From CAVXYG01 sp963766005 (GTDB lineage Bacteria; Actinomycetota; Actinomycetes; S36-B12; GCA-2699445), in assembly GCA_963766005.1 (NCBI GenBank), contig CAVXYG010000005.1, positions 67,896 to 131,895 on the forward strand: 64,000 nucleotides of DNA, in the 5' to 3' direction. Shown in pieces: positions 54,609 through 63,377 of this stretch (positions are counted from its first letter, which is position 1; every line of letters starts with the position of its first letter). Below the pieces are notes generated by a model, which saw only the letters and a program-made list of their open reading frames with translations, searched no databases and was not told the origin of the DNA. Made by a program: the position numbers and the translations under genes.

Positions 54609-55778
54609 ATGAACCGCTCCAACGCCGCGACGATCGTCGCGGCACTAGCGCTCCTGATCGGGGCGGCACTGGTCGCCGCCCCGATGGTCTTTCCCGCGCC
54701 GGACGGGGATGCGCGGCCGCAGGATGTACCCGTGGCCCAGCGGCTCGCCCCGACCGGGGACCGGTATGTCACCGCCTGGCTGCCCTACTGGAAGTTCGAC
54801 GACGCGGTGCACTCGTTCACGCAGAACGCCGACCTCTTCACCGACGTCACGGCGTTCCTCCACTCGATCGTCGGTCCCGAGGGCGACCTCGCCTACCGCG
54901 GCGGCTCGGGGGATCAGGAACGGATCATCGCCGAGGCCCGGTCCCGCGGACTGCCTGCCATCGCTGCGGTCCTCGACGAGACCGCGCCGGGCACGATGGC
55001 GCGACTGCTGGCCGATCCTGATCGGAGGGCCGCGCACATCGCCGCGCTGCTGCCTCTGGTGGACCGCGTCGGCTTCGACGGGATCGACATCGACTACGAG
55101 AACTTCGCCTTCGCCGACGGCTCCGGGACGTGGCCGACCACGCGACCGGCCTGGGTCGCGTTCATCACCGAGCTGGGCGCCGAGCTCAAGCGGCGGGACA
55201 AGTACCTGACGGTCGCGGTGCCGCCCCAGTTCAACGCCGACAACGATGCATCCAGCGGCTACTGGGTCTACGACTGGCCGGCGATCGCCCCGCACATCGA
55301 CTCGCTGCGCGCGATGACCTACGACTTCAGTGTCACCGAGCCGGGCCCGGTGGCGCCGCTGCCCTGGGTGGCGCGGACGGCCGCGTTCGGCGTGGCTGTC
55401 CTGGGGCCGGACAAGTTCCGCATCGGGGTGCCCACCTATGGCCGCGACTGGGCGCTGAACCGAGACGGACCAGGCTGCGGCGGGCTGTCCGCGCAGGTCT
55501 CGCGCACCGCCGTGGCTCTGCTGGACATCGCGGTCGAGGCCGGTGCTGAGGTGCGCTTCGACCCAGCGATCGGCGAGTCGACCTTCGACTATCCGCAGGA
55601 TCTCGGTGACTGCGCGGTGAACCGGCGCGCCTACGTCTCCGACGCCCCGAGCGTCGCGGCCAAGGCGGAACTGGCGCGCACCAACGGCGCCGGCATCGCC
55701 CTGTGGTCCCTCGGCGGGGAAGACCCGGCGAGCTGGGAGGGGCTGCGGCGGCTGCGCGAGGTCGTGCCGCCGGAGTAG
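54609..55778 (+). CDS. Secreted glycoside hydrolase family 18 protein
   Basis: 389 residues. A signal peptide or anchor (about 5-28) leads to a TIM-barrel with YVTAWLPYWKFDDA and the chitinase signature DxxDxDxE at 157-164 (FDGIDIDYENF) with catalytic Glu164, followed by MTYDFS and the WSLGGEDP closing strand. It resembles the YaaH/SleL-type GH18 enzymes that act on peptidoglycan or chitin-like polymers. Substrate unproven. Confidence 0.88.
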   Translation: MNRSNAATIVAALALLIGAALVAAPMVFPAPDGDARPQDVPVAQRLAPTGDRYVTAWLPYWKFDDAVHSFTQNADLFTDVTAFLHSIVGPEGDLAYRGGSGDQERIIAEARSRGLPAIAAVLDETAPGTMARLLADPDRRAAHIAALLPLVDRVGFDGIDIDYENFAFADGSGTWPTTRPAWVAFITELGAELKRRDKYLTVAVPPQFNADNDASSGYWVYDWPAIAPHIDSLRAMTYDFSVTEPGPVAPLPWVARTAAFGVAVLGPDKFRIGVPTYGRDWALNRDGPGCGGLSAQVSRTAVALLDIAVEAGAEVRFDPAIGESTFDYPQDLGDCAVNRRAYVSDAPSVAAKAELARTNGAGIALWSLGGEDPASWEGLRRLREVVPPE

Positions 55779-55958
55779 CCGTCGCTGCCCAGCGCCCGCA
55801 GGCGCCGCGCCGGGCATCGGCAGGCAGTCGACAGACCCCCGCCGCGGTTCACGCCCGCCGTCTGCAGAGCCGCAGCCACATCCGCCCGTCGGTGCACGCC
55901 TGCTCCCGTTCGCTCCTGGGTCAGGCACCTGAGGTCGACAGCCGCCGAACCGCGCGCC

Positions 55959-56660
55959 TCAGATGACGAAATCCACCTCGGCGAAGTCCTCGCCGCGCCA
56001 GACGCCTGCCTCCGGAGCGTGGGGGCCGGCCCCGGTATGGCCGGTGGCCATGCGCTCCAGCGCTTCCACGCGGCCCATCAACGACACGATGGTCGCGCCC
56101 ACGGCGTCTGGCAGGTCGTTCTCCCGCTCCGGCAGCGGCGGCGCCATCGGCCTGGTGCGGCTGATGACCTGCCCGGGCACCCCCACCACGACCGTCCCGG
56201 GCGGGATGTCGTGCAGCACCACCGAGTTGGCGCCGACACGGGCGTTGTCTCCCACGGTGACCGGCCCGAGCACCTTCGCCCCGGCACCGATCACGACGTT
56301 GTTGCCCAGCGTCGGATGCCTCTTGCCAGGCTGCAGACTCGTGCCGCCCAGCGTGGCGCCATGGTAGATCGTGCAGCCGTCCCCGATCTCGGAGGTCTCC
56401 CCGATGACCACGCCCATACCGTGATCGATGAAGACGCCAGCGCCGATCCGGGCCGCCGGGTGGATCTCGACACCGGTCAGGAACCGCGTGACGTGGCTGG
56501 CGACCCGGGCCGGTGTCCGCAGCCCCTGGTTCCACAGCCAGTGCGAGGCCCGGTGCCCCCACAACGCATGCACGCCCGGGTAGGCGAGCACCACCTCGGC
56601 CTTGCTGCGCGCGGCCGGATCCCGCTGCAGCGCGCAGGAGATATCTCGCAGGACGCCCAC
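55959..56660 (-). CDS. cysE: Serine O-acetyltransferase
   Basis: 233 residues; makes O-acetylserine for CysK. A helical N-terminus is followed by left-handed beta-helix hexapeptide repeats (VEIHPAARIGAGVFIDHGMG, IGETSEIGDG) and the conserved GKRHPTLGNNVVIGAGAKVLG. The C-terminus ends DFVI; the terminal Ile is the residue CysE uses to bind CysK. GTG start 4 nt after the cysK stop, one operon. Confidence 0.95.
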   Translation of the reverse strand: MGVLRDISCALQRDPAARSKAEVVLAYPGVHALWGHRASHWLWNQGLRTPARVASHVTRFLTGVEIHPAARIGAGVFIDHGMGVVIGETSEIGDGCTIYHGATLGGTSLQPGKRHPTLGNNVVIGAGAKVLGPVTVGDNARVGANSVVLHDIPPGTVVVGVPGQVISRTRPMAPPLPERENDLPDAVGATIVSLMGRVEALERMATGHTGAGPHAPEAGVWRGEDFAEVDFVI

Positions 56661-56664
56661 GTGA

Positions 56665-57597
56665 CTAGTCCAGCAGATCGGCGAACAGCGCGGTGCTCAA
56701 GTAGCGCTCGCCGAAGGACGGGATGATGACCACGATCGTGCGGCCGGCGTTCTCCGGTCGCCTGCCGACCTCCAGCGCGGCCCAGATGGCGGCGCCGGAA
56801 GAGATGCCGACGAGCAGGCCGTCCTCGCGAGCCGAGCGGCGCGCCGTTGCCATGGCGTCATCGGCCTCGACCGTGATCACCTCGTCGTAGATGTCGGTGT
56901 TGAGGATCTGCGGCACGAATCCGGCCCCGATGCCCTGCAGCGGGTGCGGCCCCTTCTGCCCCCCGGACAGCACAGGCGAGGCAGCGGGCTCCACCGCCAC
57001 GAGTTGCAGGGCCGGCTTGCGCTGCTTGAGCGCCTCCCCGACGCCGGTGATGGTGCCGCCGGTCCCCACTCCTGAGACGACGATGTCGACGGTGCCGTCG
57101 GTGTCGTTCCAGATCTCCTCCGCCGTCGTCGCCCGGTGGATCTGCGGATTCGCCGCATTGGCGAACTGCTGCGGCATGAACCAGTCCGGATTGGCCTTGA
57201 GCAGCTCCTCGGCCTTGGCGATCGCCCCACCCATGCCGTCCGGACCGGGAGTCAGGTGCAGGTCGGCGCCGTACGCGCGCAGCAACGCCCGGCGCTCCTT
57301 GCTCATCGTCTCCGGCATCGTGATGACCAGTCGGTAGCCGCGCGCGGCGCACACCATCGCCAGCGCGATCCCGGTGTTGCCCGACGTGGGCTCCACAACG
57401 GTGCCCCCGGGCTGCAGCAGCCCGTCGCGCTCGGCGGCGTCGATCATCGCTACGCCGATACGGTCCTTCACGCTGTGCGCCGGATTGAAGAACTCCAGCT
57501 TCGCCAGCACCGTCGCAGGACAGTCATCGGCGACCCGGTTGAGCCGCACCAGCGGCGTGTTCCCGATCAAAGCCGTGATGTCGTCAGCGACTCGCAT
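56665..57597 (-). CDS. cysK: Cysteine synthase A (O-acetylserine sulfhydrylase)
   Basis: 310 residues. PLP lysine Lys44 in NPAHSVKDRIG, TSGNTGIALA, the GTGGTITG phosphate loop and GISSGAA are all intact. It makes cysteine from O-acetylserine and sulfide. The ATG at 57597 has GGAGG 8 nt upstream. With cysE it forms the end of the assimilation route whose front (cysDNC) lies 20 kb away. Confidence 0.96.
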   Translation of the reverse strand: MRVADDITALIGNTPLVRLNRVADDCPATVLAKLEFFNPAHSVKDRIGVAMIDAAERDGLLQPGGTVVEPTSGNTGIALAMVCAARGYRLVITMPETMSKERRALLRAYGADLHLTPGPDGMGGAIAKAEELLKANPDWFMPQQFANAANPQIHRATTAEEIWNDTDGTVDIVVSGVGTGGTITGVGEALKQRKPALQLVAVEPAASPVLSGGQKGPHPLQGIGAGFVPQILNTDIYDEVITVEADDAMATARRSAREDGLLVGISSGAAIWAALEVGRRPENAGRTIVVIIPSFGERYLSTALFADLLD

Positions 57598-57719
57598 GCG
57601 TCCTCCAGCGTTGAGATGCAACCTCCATGGTCCCCGATCACCCGAGGCGTGGCAAAACACGCGGCGCCCGTCCGGACCCCGACGGGGCCGGCGGCACGCA
57701 ACGGCGATTGACTGTCCCC

Positions 57720-58791
57720 ATGCCGATGCTGTTCACACCGCTGCAGTTGCGCGGCCTGAAGATCCGCAACCGCGCCTGGGCCTCCCCCATGTGCCAGTAC
57801 TCGTCCAACGACGGCCATCCCACCGATTGGCACCTGGTCCACCTCGGCTCGTTCGCCAAGGGCGGTGCCGGCCTGGTGATGATGGAGGCCACGGCCGTCG
57901 TCCCCGAGGGGCGCATCACCCCCGGATGCGGCGGCATCTGGTGCGACGCCCAGGGCGCGGACTACGCACCCATCGTGGCGTTCCTCCACAGCCAGGGCGC
58001 CGCGGCGGGGATCCAACTGGCGCACGCCGGCCGGAAGGCATCCACGCAGATCCCCTGGCTGGGCCGCGGCAGTGTCCCGCTGGCGGAGGGCGGGTGGCAG
58101 ACCTACGGCCCCTCGGCTCTCCCCTTCGACGGCTACGCCCCGCCGTCGGCCATGACCCTCGACCAGATCGAGGGGGTGGTTGCGGCGTGGGCAGCGGCGG
58201 CGCGGCGCTCGCTGGCTGCCGGGTTCGACGTCGTGGAGGTCCATGCGGCCCACGGCTACCTGCTGCACGACTTCCTGTCCCCGCTGAGCAATGTGCGCAC
58301 CGACCAGTACGGCGGGCCGTTGGCGAACCGTGCCCGCCTCCTGCTCCGCGTCGTGGCTGCGGTGCGCGAGGTCTGGCCCCAGGACCGTCCCGTCTTCGTT
58401 CGGATGAGCGCGACGGACTGGATCGACGGCGGTTGGGACCTCCGACCAGACCGTCGAGGTGGCGCGCTGGCTGGCCGATCTGGGAGTCGACCTGATCGAC
58501 ACCTCCAGCGGCGGCCTGAGTCCGGAGCAGCAGATCCCGGTCGGCCCCGGATACCAGGTGCCGCTGGCCGCGCGCATCCGGGCCGAGGCGGGTGTGGCGA
58601 CGTCCGCCGTGGGGCTGATCCTCACCGGGGCGCAGGCGGAGCAGGTGCTCCTCGACGGGGCCGCCGACGCCGTGATGCTCGGTCGTCCCCTGCTGCGCGA
58701 TCCCGCCTGGCCGCAGCACGCGGCACTGGAGCTCGGAGCCGACCCGCCGTGGCCGCAGCAGTACCACCGCGTCGTGGAACTGCCGCAGTAG
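57720..58791 (+). CDS. Old yellow enzyme family NADH:flavin oxidoreductase, frameshifted
   Basis: About 356 residues after correction. FMN enzyme of the YqjM type: N-terminus MPMLFTPLQLRGLKIRNRAW, then MCQYSS with the Cys that tunes FMN, QLAHAGRK, and HAAHGYLLHDFLSPLSN(V)RTD. The frame shifts at about 58435-58437 (one extra G in TTGGGACC) and continues as TSDQTVEVARWLADLGVDLID to GLILTGAQAE and LGRPLLRDP. It reduces activated alkenes; physiological substrate unknown. Divergent from cysK. Confidence 0.88.
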
Positions 58792-58895
58792 TCGACCGTC
58801 CCGGTCGGCACGGGCGCAGGGCAACAGCAGATCGCCAGCGGCCGGGCAACGGGAGGATCGCAGCCGACCGAGTCGGAGGCGGCCCGCGCTCCTGG

Positions 58896-59646
58896 CTACG
58901 CTGCCCTCCGCCAACGCCCTGGCCACCAGGCGCAGGACGGCCGGGCTGACGCCGAGTTCGGCGTGCTTGCCTGCCACCTCCACGTGCCGCGTCGGGCTGT
59001 CCCGATTCGGATCGAGACAGGCCTGCCATGCCACGACCGAGTCCTGGCGGCTGTACAGGGCGGTCACCGGTACCGGCATCGGTACGGCGTTGCGCTGCGC
59101 CACGAGCGCGGCGATGCTCTCCAGATCCCAGCCGTCGGACCGATAGGAGGTCGCCGCAGCCGTGTACTTCGGCCCTCCGACCACGGGCGAACCGAGGGTC
59201 ACGACGTGCGCGACGTCCTGCGGTCGAAGCCGCGCCACCTCACGGCCGATGACCCCGCCAAGACTCCATCCGACGATCCGCACCGGCCGTCCCGAGCGCC
59301 GGGAGTCACCCTGGACGAGCTCCGCGACCTCGTTGGCCATCGCCGCCACGTCGCCGCGGTTGACTCCCTGCTGCCACCCCAGGGCGCGGTAGCCGAGTCG
59401 TCGCAGATAGGCGCGCAGCACGATCGTGGAAGTATCGCCGGTGAGGTAGCCCGGCAGGACCCGCACGACTCCGCCGTCGCCGCGGGGCGGCCGGTCGAAC
59501 ACCAGCGTCGGCAGCGTGGCCACACCGCGCAGCAGACCCAGGGCTTCGCCTATCGGCTGCGGGCGAGGAGGCGCGAGCGGCAGCTCGGCAACGGAGTCGT
59601 GGAACACCGCTCCATTGGCGCACACGGCACCGTGGCGCGCAACCAC
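58896..59646 (-). CDS. Lipase-like alpha/beta hydrolase (3' frameshift inferred)
   Basis: About 249 residues after correction. It has VLPGYLTGDTST, the nucleophile elbow VGWSLGGVIG and a candidate His in GKHAELGVSPAVLRLV. The apparent frame runs on for 300 more residues antisense to the old yellow enzyme gene, which is implausible. One extra base in the GAGGG run at 58904-58907 would instead give an AEAA ending with TAG 58896. GTG 59646 lies 5 nt after the SulP stop, so the two are probably cotranscribed. Confidence 0.65.
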
Positions 59647-59651
59647 GCCGA

Positions 59652-61304
59652 CTACTCCTGCGTCGCCTCCCGGTATGCGGCCACCAGCGTGGGCAGGGTC
59701 GGGTAGAGATGATCGCGACCGATCTTCTCCAGCAGCCCGGTCGGCTCCAGCGCCTCGATGAGCTCGCGTTTCGCACGGACCAGGACGAGCGTGACCCCGA
59801 GGTCGGCCAGGTCGCGTCGGAGCTCGCCCAGCGCATCGGCGGCCGTCGAGTCGATCTCGACGATCGCCTCGCAGTTGATCGCCACCCAGCGCACCTGCGG
59901 CTGCCGCTCAGCGACGAGTGCGCGCGCCCGGCGCCGGAAGTTCTCCGCGTTGGCGAAGAACAGCGGGGAGTCGTAGCGGTAGACGAGGAGCCCGGGCTCC
60001 TCGCGAGTACCGGGGAAATCGTCGACGTCGTGCATCCCCGCCAGGCCCGGGACGAACCCCTGGGCCGCCGCATGGGGCCGCGCCACCCGGGCGAGCATCT
60101 CCAGGACCGACAGTACGACCGCCGCGATCACTCCGTAGAGCACGCCGAGGACGAGGACGCCGACGCAGGTGAACGCCGCGAGCAGGAACTCCATCTTGCG
60201 GAAGCGCCACAGCCGTGCCAGTTCCCCGTAGTCGAACAACTGAATGGCCGCGTAGACCACCAGCCCGGACAGCGCCGCCCGGGGCAGGCCCGAGAGCAGC
60301 GGTCCGGCCGCCACCAGCACGGCGGCCAGCACCACCGCGGCGACGATGGAGTAGGCCTGCGACGTTGCGCCGCCCGCCCGGGCCAGCGCTGTCCTGGATC
60401 CGCTGGAAGAGACCGCCATCCCCTGCAGCAGGCCGGCACCCGCGTTTGCCGCCGCCAAGGCGCGCAGTTCCACGGTCGAGTCGATCTCCCGGTCGGACCG
60501 CTCGCGGAATGCGCGCGACGTCAGCGTCGTATCGGTGAACGCCACGACCGAGACGCCGAGCGCGCCGAGCAGCAGCAACTGGGCCTCGTCACCGCTGACG
60601 CTGGGCAGCGCCGGTGACGGCAGGCCGCGCGGGATGTCACCGACGAGGTCGACCGGCAGGGATGCTACCGCGGCGACGACCCCGACCGCGATGATCGCGA
60701 GCAGCGGGCCCGGCAGTCGGGGCCAACGGGACAGGACGAAGACCGCGACGATCACCACGAGCCCGATGAGCAGCGACGGGATATCGATCGAGCGCCACTG
60801 GGACAGCGCCGAGGCGATCTCCCCGAGGACGGAATCGCCCTCGACCTCGATGCCGAACCATCCCGATAACTGGCCGGCGATCATCAGCACCGCGATACCG
60901 GCGAGGTATCCCACCAGCACCGGCCGCGACAGCAGGTCCGCGATGAACGACAGCCGGAGCACGCTGGCAAGGAGCAAGACGGCCGCCATGGCCAGCGCCA
61001 GTGCCGCCGCCAGCACCGGGTAGCGGCTCGGATCCCCAGCCGCGATCGGCCCCACGACGGCGGCGGTCATCAGCGCGACGCTGGATTCCGGTCCCACAGA
61101 CAGCAGCCGCGAGGTGCCCATCAGCGCGTACAGCACCAGCGCCGGCAAGCTTGCCCACAGCCCGGCCGTCGGCGGTAGCCCAGCGACCGTCGAGTAGGCC
61201 ATCACCTGCGGCACCAGGTAGGCGCAGACGGTCAGGCCGGCAAGCAGATTGGCCCGGCTGAGGACGTCCCAGCGCGATGCCGGATCTCCTCTGGGCACCC
61301 TCAC
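59652..61304 (-). CDS. SulP-family anion transporter with STAS domain
   Basis: 550 residues: 10-11 TM helices from DVLSRANLLAGLTVCAYLVPQ, with the SulP block AYSTVAGLPPTAGLWA, and a cytoplasmic STAS domain (about 435-540) including VRWVAINCEAIVEIDSTAADAL. Likely imports sulfate or another anion; the cys genes in the window fit sulfate but do not prove it. GTG 61304 has TAGCCT 7 nt upstream. Confidence 0.9.
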   Translation of the reverse strand: MRVPRGDPASRWDVLSRANLLAGLTVCAYLVPQVMAYSTVAGLPPTAGLWASLPALVLYALMGTSRLLSVGPESSVALMTAAVVGPIAAGDPSRYPVLAAALALAMAAVLLLASVLRLSFIADLLSRPVLVGYLAGIAVLMIAGQLSGWFGIEVEGDSVLGEIASALSQWRSIDIPSLLIGLVVIVAVFVLSRWPRLPGPLLAIIAVGVVAAVASLPVDLVGDIPRGLPSPALPSVSGDEAQLLLLGALGVSVVAFTDTTLTSRAFRERSDREIDSTVELRALAAANAGAGLLQGMAVSSSGSRTALARAGGATSQAYSIVAAVVLAAVLVAAGPLLSGLPRAALSGLVVYAAIQLFDYGELARLWRFRKMEFLLAAFTCVGVLVLGVLYGVIAAVVLSVLEMLARVARPHAAAQGFVPGLAGMHDVDDFPGTREEPGLLVYRYDSPLFFANAENFRRRARALVAERQPQVRWVAINCEAIVEIDSTAADALGELRRDLADLGVTLVLVRAKRELIEALEPTGLLEKIGRDHLYPTLPTLVAAYREATQE

Positions 61305-61311
61305 ACTCGGC

Positions 61312-61317
61312 AGGCTA
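61312..61317 (-). promoter_or_regulatory. Leaderless -10 element of the SulP gene
   Basis: On the minus strand TAGCCT, 7 nt, then GTG 61304. Confidence 0.45.
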
Positions 61318-61514
61318 TTGGGTTGATCGCGGCGAGGTCTGCCTGCGATGGGCCCTACCACCGCCGAACCTCCGAAGCAGCAGCGCGCCGCCGCGAGCGC
61401 AGCGCTTCGGATAGTCGTCCACGGTGGCCGCAAGCCCGGGGAGCCGTCCCGCGCCCGGTGATGGGGTCGACCGAGGAAATCCGGCCTTGGGCGCTCATGG
61501 TGTCGGTGCTCTGG

Positions 61515-61520
61515 CATACT
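61515..61520 (+). promoter_or_regulatory. Probable -10 of the tRNA-Gly gene
   Basis: CATACT 12 nt before the mature 5' end of the tRNA. No clear -35 was identified. Confidence 0.35.
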
Positions 61521-61532
61521 GACGTGCATTGC

Positions 61533-61606
61533 GCGGGTGTAGTTCAATGGCAGAACATCAGCTTCCCAAGCTGACAGTGCGAGTTCGATTCTCGTCACCC
61601 GCTCCA
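61533..61606 (+). tRNA. tRNA-Gly (anticodon CCC)
   Basis: Acceptor GCGGGTG pairs with CACCCGC (61596-61602), D stem GTTC/GAAC, anticodon stem TCAGC/GCTGA with loop TTCCCAA, giving anticodon CCC at 61565-61567, T arm GCGAG-TTCGATT-CTCGT, discriminator T and an encoded CCA (61604-61606). Confidence 0.95.
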
Positions 61607-61614
61607 CAGGACAA

Positions 61615-61650
61615 GGGCCCCTGACCAGCACAACCACCGGTCAGGGGCCC
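61615..61650 (+). terminator. Terminator after tRNA-Gly
   Basis: Perfect 12-bp inverted repeat GGGCCCCTGACC (61615-61626) and GGTCAGGGGCCC (61639-61650), 12-nt loop, 8 nt after the CCA end. Confidence 0.8.
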
Positions 61651-61834
61651 TGCTCCATGCGTCCTAGTAGTGCCCCGCAATGCCCGTTTCGTGCGACGAA
61701 TGGCCTGCCTTGGTTGCACGTTCGTTGCACGGCCGGCAGCCTGAGGACGGCGGGGCGAGTTCGGCCTTGGTGTCGGTCCCGAGGGAACCTGATCGGGATA
61801 GCATCGGAGCGCTGCGTGTGACACAGAGGAAGTC

Positions 61835-62617
61835 ATGGGAGATTCTGCACCCAGTGTGAGCCGTGGTCCGCGACTCTCCAGGGAGCTTGCGCAGTGGTAT
61901 CCCCTGCTCACGCCGGTCAGCGACTACGCCGAGGAAGCTGCCTTCTACCGGAGGCTCTTCGAGACCCACTGCCACAAGCCGCCCAGGACCTTGCTCGACC
62001 TGGGTTGCGGCGGCGGCCACAACGCCGCACACCTCAAAGCGACGCTGGCCTGCACGCTGGTCGACCTGGCGCCAGCGATGCTCGCGATCAGCCGTCGCCT
62101 CAACCCGGAGTGCGAGCACGTCCTAGGCGACATGCGCAGCGCCAGGCTCGGCCGCGTCTTCGACTGCGTCCTCCTGCACGACGCGGTCAGCTACATGGCG
62201 TCGCGCTCCGATCTCGCGCGCGCCATCGTCACGGCCTTCGAGCACACCGCCCGTGGTGGGGTCGCCCTGTTTCAGCCGGACTTTGTCGCGGAGACCTTCG
62301 AGTCGGGGACCGTGGCAGGGGGCAGCGACGACGAGGGCAGAGGCATGCGCTACCTGGAGTGGCGCTGGATCCCCGAGGCTAGCCGCGAGACCTACCTGAC
62401 CGACTTCGCCTACCTGCTCCGGGACGAGAGCGACACGGTCGAGGTGATGCACGACCGGCACGTGATGGGGCTGTTCCCCAGGGCCGTCTGGCTCGAGCTG
62501 ATCGCGGATGCAGGCTTCGAGCCGCTCACGGTCCCCTTCGAGCACAGCTCGTACGTCGACGCGGGGCACGAGGTATTCCTTGGGCTGCGGCCCGAAGAAG
62601 AGGCTTCTCATGGATGA
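61835..62617 (+). CDS. Class I SAM-dependent methyltransferase
   Basis: 260 residues. The SAM motif I LLDLGCGGGHN is at about 53-63; VDLAPAMLAISRRLNP and LHDAVSYM are motifs II-III. No substrate-binding domain identifies the target. AGAGGAAG lies just before the ATG. It overlaps the next methyltransferase gene by 8 nt. Substrate unknown; position between tRNA-Gly and a broken antiporter suggests accessory DNA. Confidence 0.85.
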   Translation: MGDSAPSVSRGPRLSRELAQWYPLLTPVSDYAEEAAFYRRLFETHCHKPPRTLLDLGCGGGHNAAHLKATLACTLVDLAPAMLAISRRLNPECEHVLGDMRSARLGRVFDCVLLHDAVSYMASRSDLARAIVTAFEHTARGGVALFQPDFVAETFESGTVAGGSDDEGRGMRYLEWRWIPEASRETYLTDFAYLLRDESDTVEVMHDRHVMGLFPRAVWLELIADAGFEPLTVPFEHSSYVDAGHEVFLGLRPEEEASHG

Positions 62618-63377
62618 GTCAAGTCCCCGTTTCTGGGAGGTGTTCTTCGAGGTCTTCGAGACTCTGCCCAGGCAGGGTCCGGGCAACAGGGCCTGCGCCA
62701 AGAAGGCGCTCGGCTTGTGCTGGCAGCTGCCGCAGGCGCCTGCCGTGCTCGACCTCGGCTGCGGCGTCGGCGGGCAGACGTTCCACCTCGCGGAGTTGCT
62801 GCCCAGCGCGCTCATCACGGCGATGGACAACCACGCGCCGAGCATCGAGCGGCTGCGCGCAGCGTCGACCCAGCGAGGGCTCGCTGAGCGGGTTCGACCC
62901 CTGGTCGCCGACATGGCGCATCCAGGGCTGCCACCTGGGACCTTCGATCTCATCTGGTCGGAGGGGGCGCTCTACAACATGGGGATCGACAATGCCCTGC
63001 GGATCTGCCACGGGTTGCTGCGCCCGGACGGGTACCTAGCCTTCACCGACGCGGTCTGGCGCAAGGAGAACCCACCACCCGAGGTCAAGGCGAGCTTCGA
63101 TTTCGACTACCCAGCCATGGGCACGGTCTCCGACGTCCTCGCAGCCATCAGCAAGGCCGGTCTCTCGCTCGTCGCGCACTTCACACTGCCGGACGAGGCC
63201 TGGTGGGACGACTTCTACACGCCAATGGAGAGACGTATCGAGGAGCTGCGCGGTAGGTACGTCGCCGACGCTGAGGCGCTCGCCGTGCTTGACCAGATCG
63301 CGCAGGAGCCCGAGATGCACCGGCGACACTCCGACTATTACGCCTATGAGTTCTTCATCGCGCGACGCACTGAGTGA
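62610..63377 (+). CDS. Class I SAM-dependent methyltransferase
   Basis: 255 residues, a different subfamily from its neighbour. VLDLGCGVGGQT (about 46-57) is motif I; DNHAPSIERLR and the WSEGALYNMGIDNALR block follow. No paralogue in the window. ATG 62610 overlaps the end of the first methyltransferase (ATGGATGA) with GAAGAAGAGG upstream, so the pair is translationally coupled. Its TGA overlaps a GTG of the following antiporter remnant. Confidence 0.85.
   Translation: MDESSPRFWEVFFEVFETLPRQGPGNRACAKKALGLCWQLPQAPAVLDLGCGVGGQTFHLAELLPSALITAMDNHAPSIERLRAASTQRGLAERVRPLVADMAHPGLPPGTFDLIWSEGALYNMGIDNALRICHGLLRPDGYLAFTDAVWRKENPPPEVKASFDFDYPAMGTVSDVLAAISKAGLSLVAHFTLPDEAWWDDFYTPMERRIEELRGRYVADAEALAVLDQIAQEPEMHRRHSDYYAYEFFIARRTE

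Noticed and set aside
57916..58895. C-terminal extension of the lipase-like hydrolase, antisense to the old yellow enzyme gene
   Set aside because: The family ends soon after the GKHAELGVSPAVLRLV helix, and a +1 base in a GAGGG run restores a stop at 58896. The extension is the antisense of a conserved gene.
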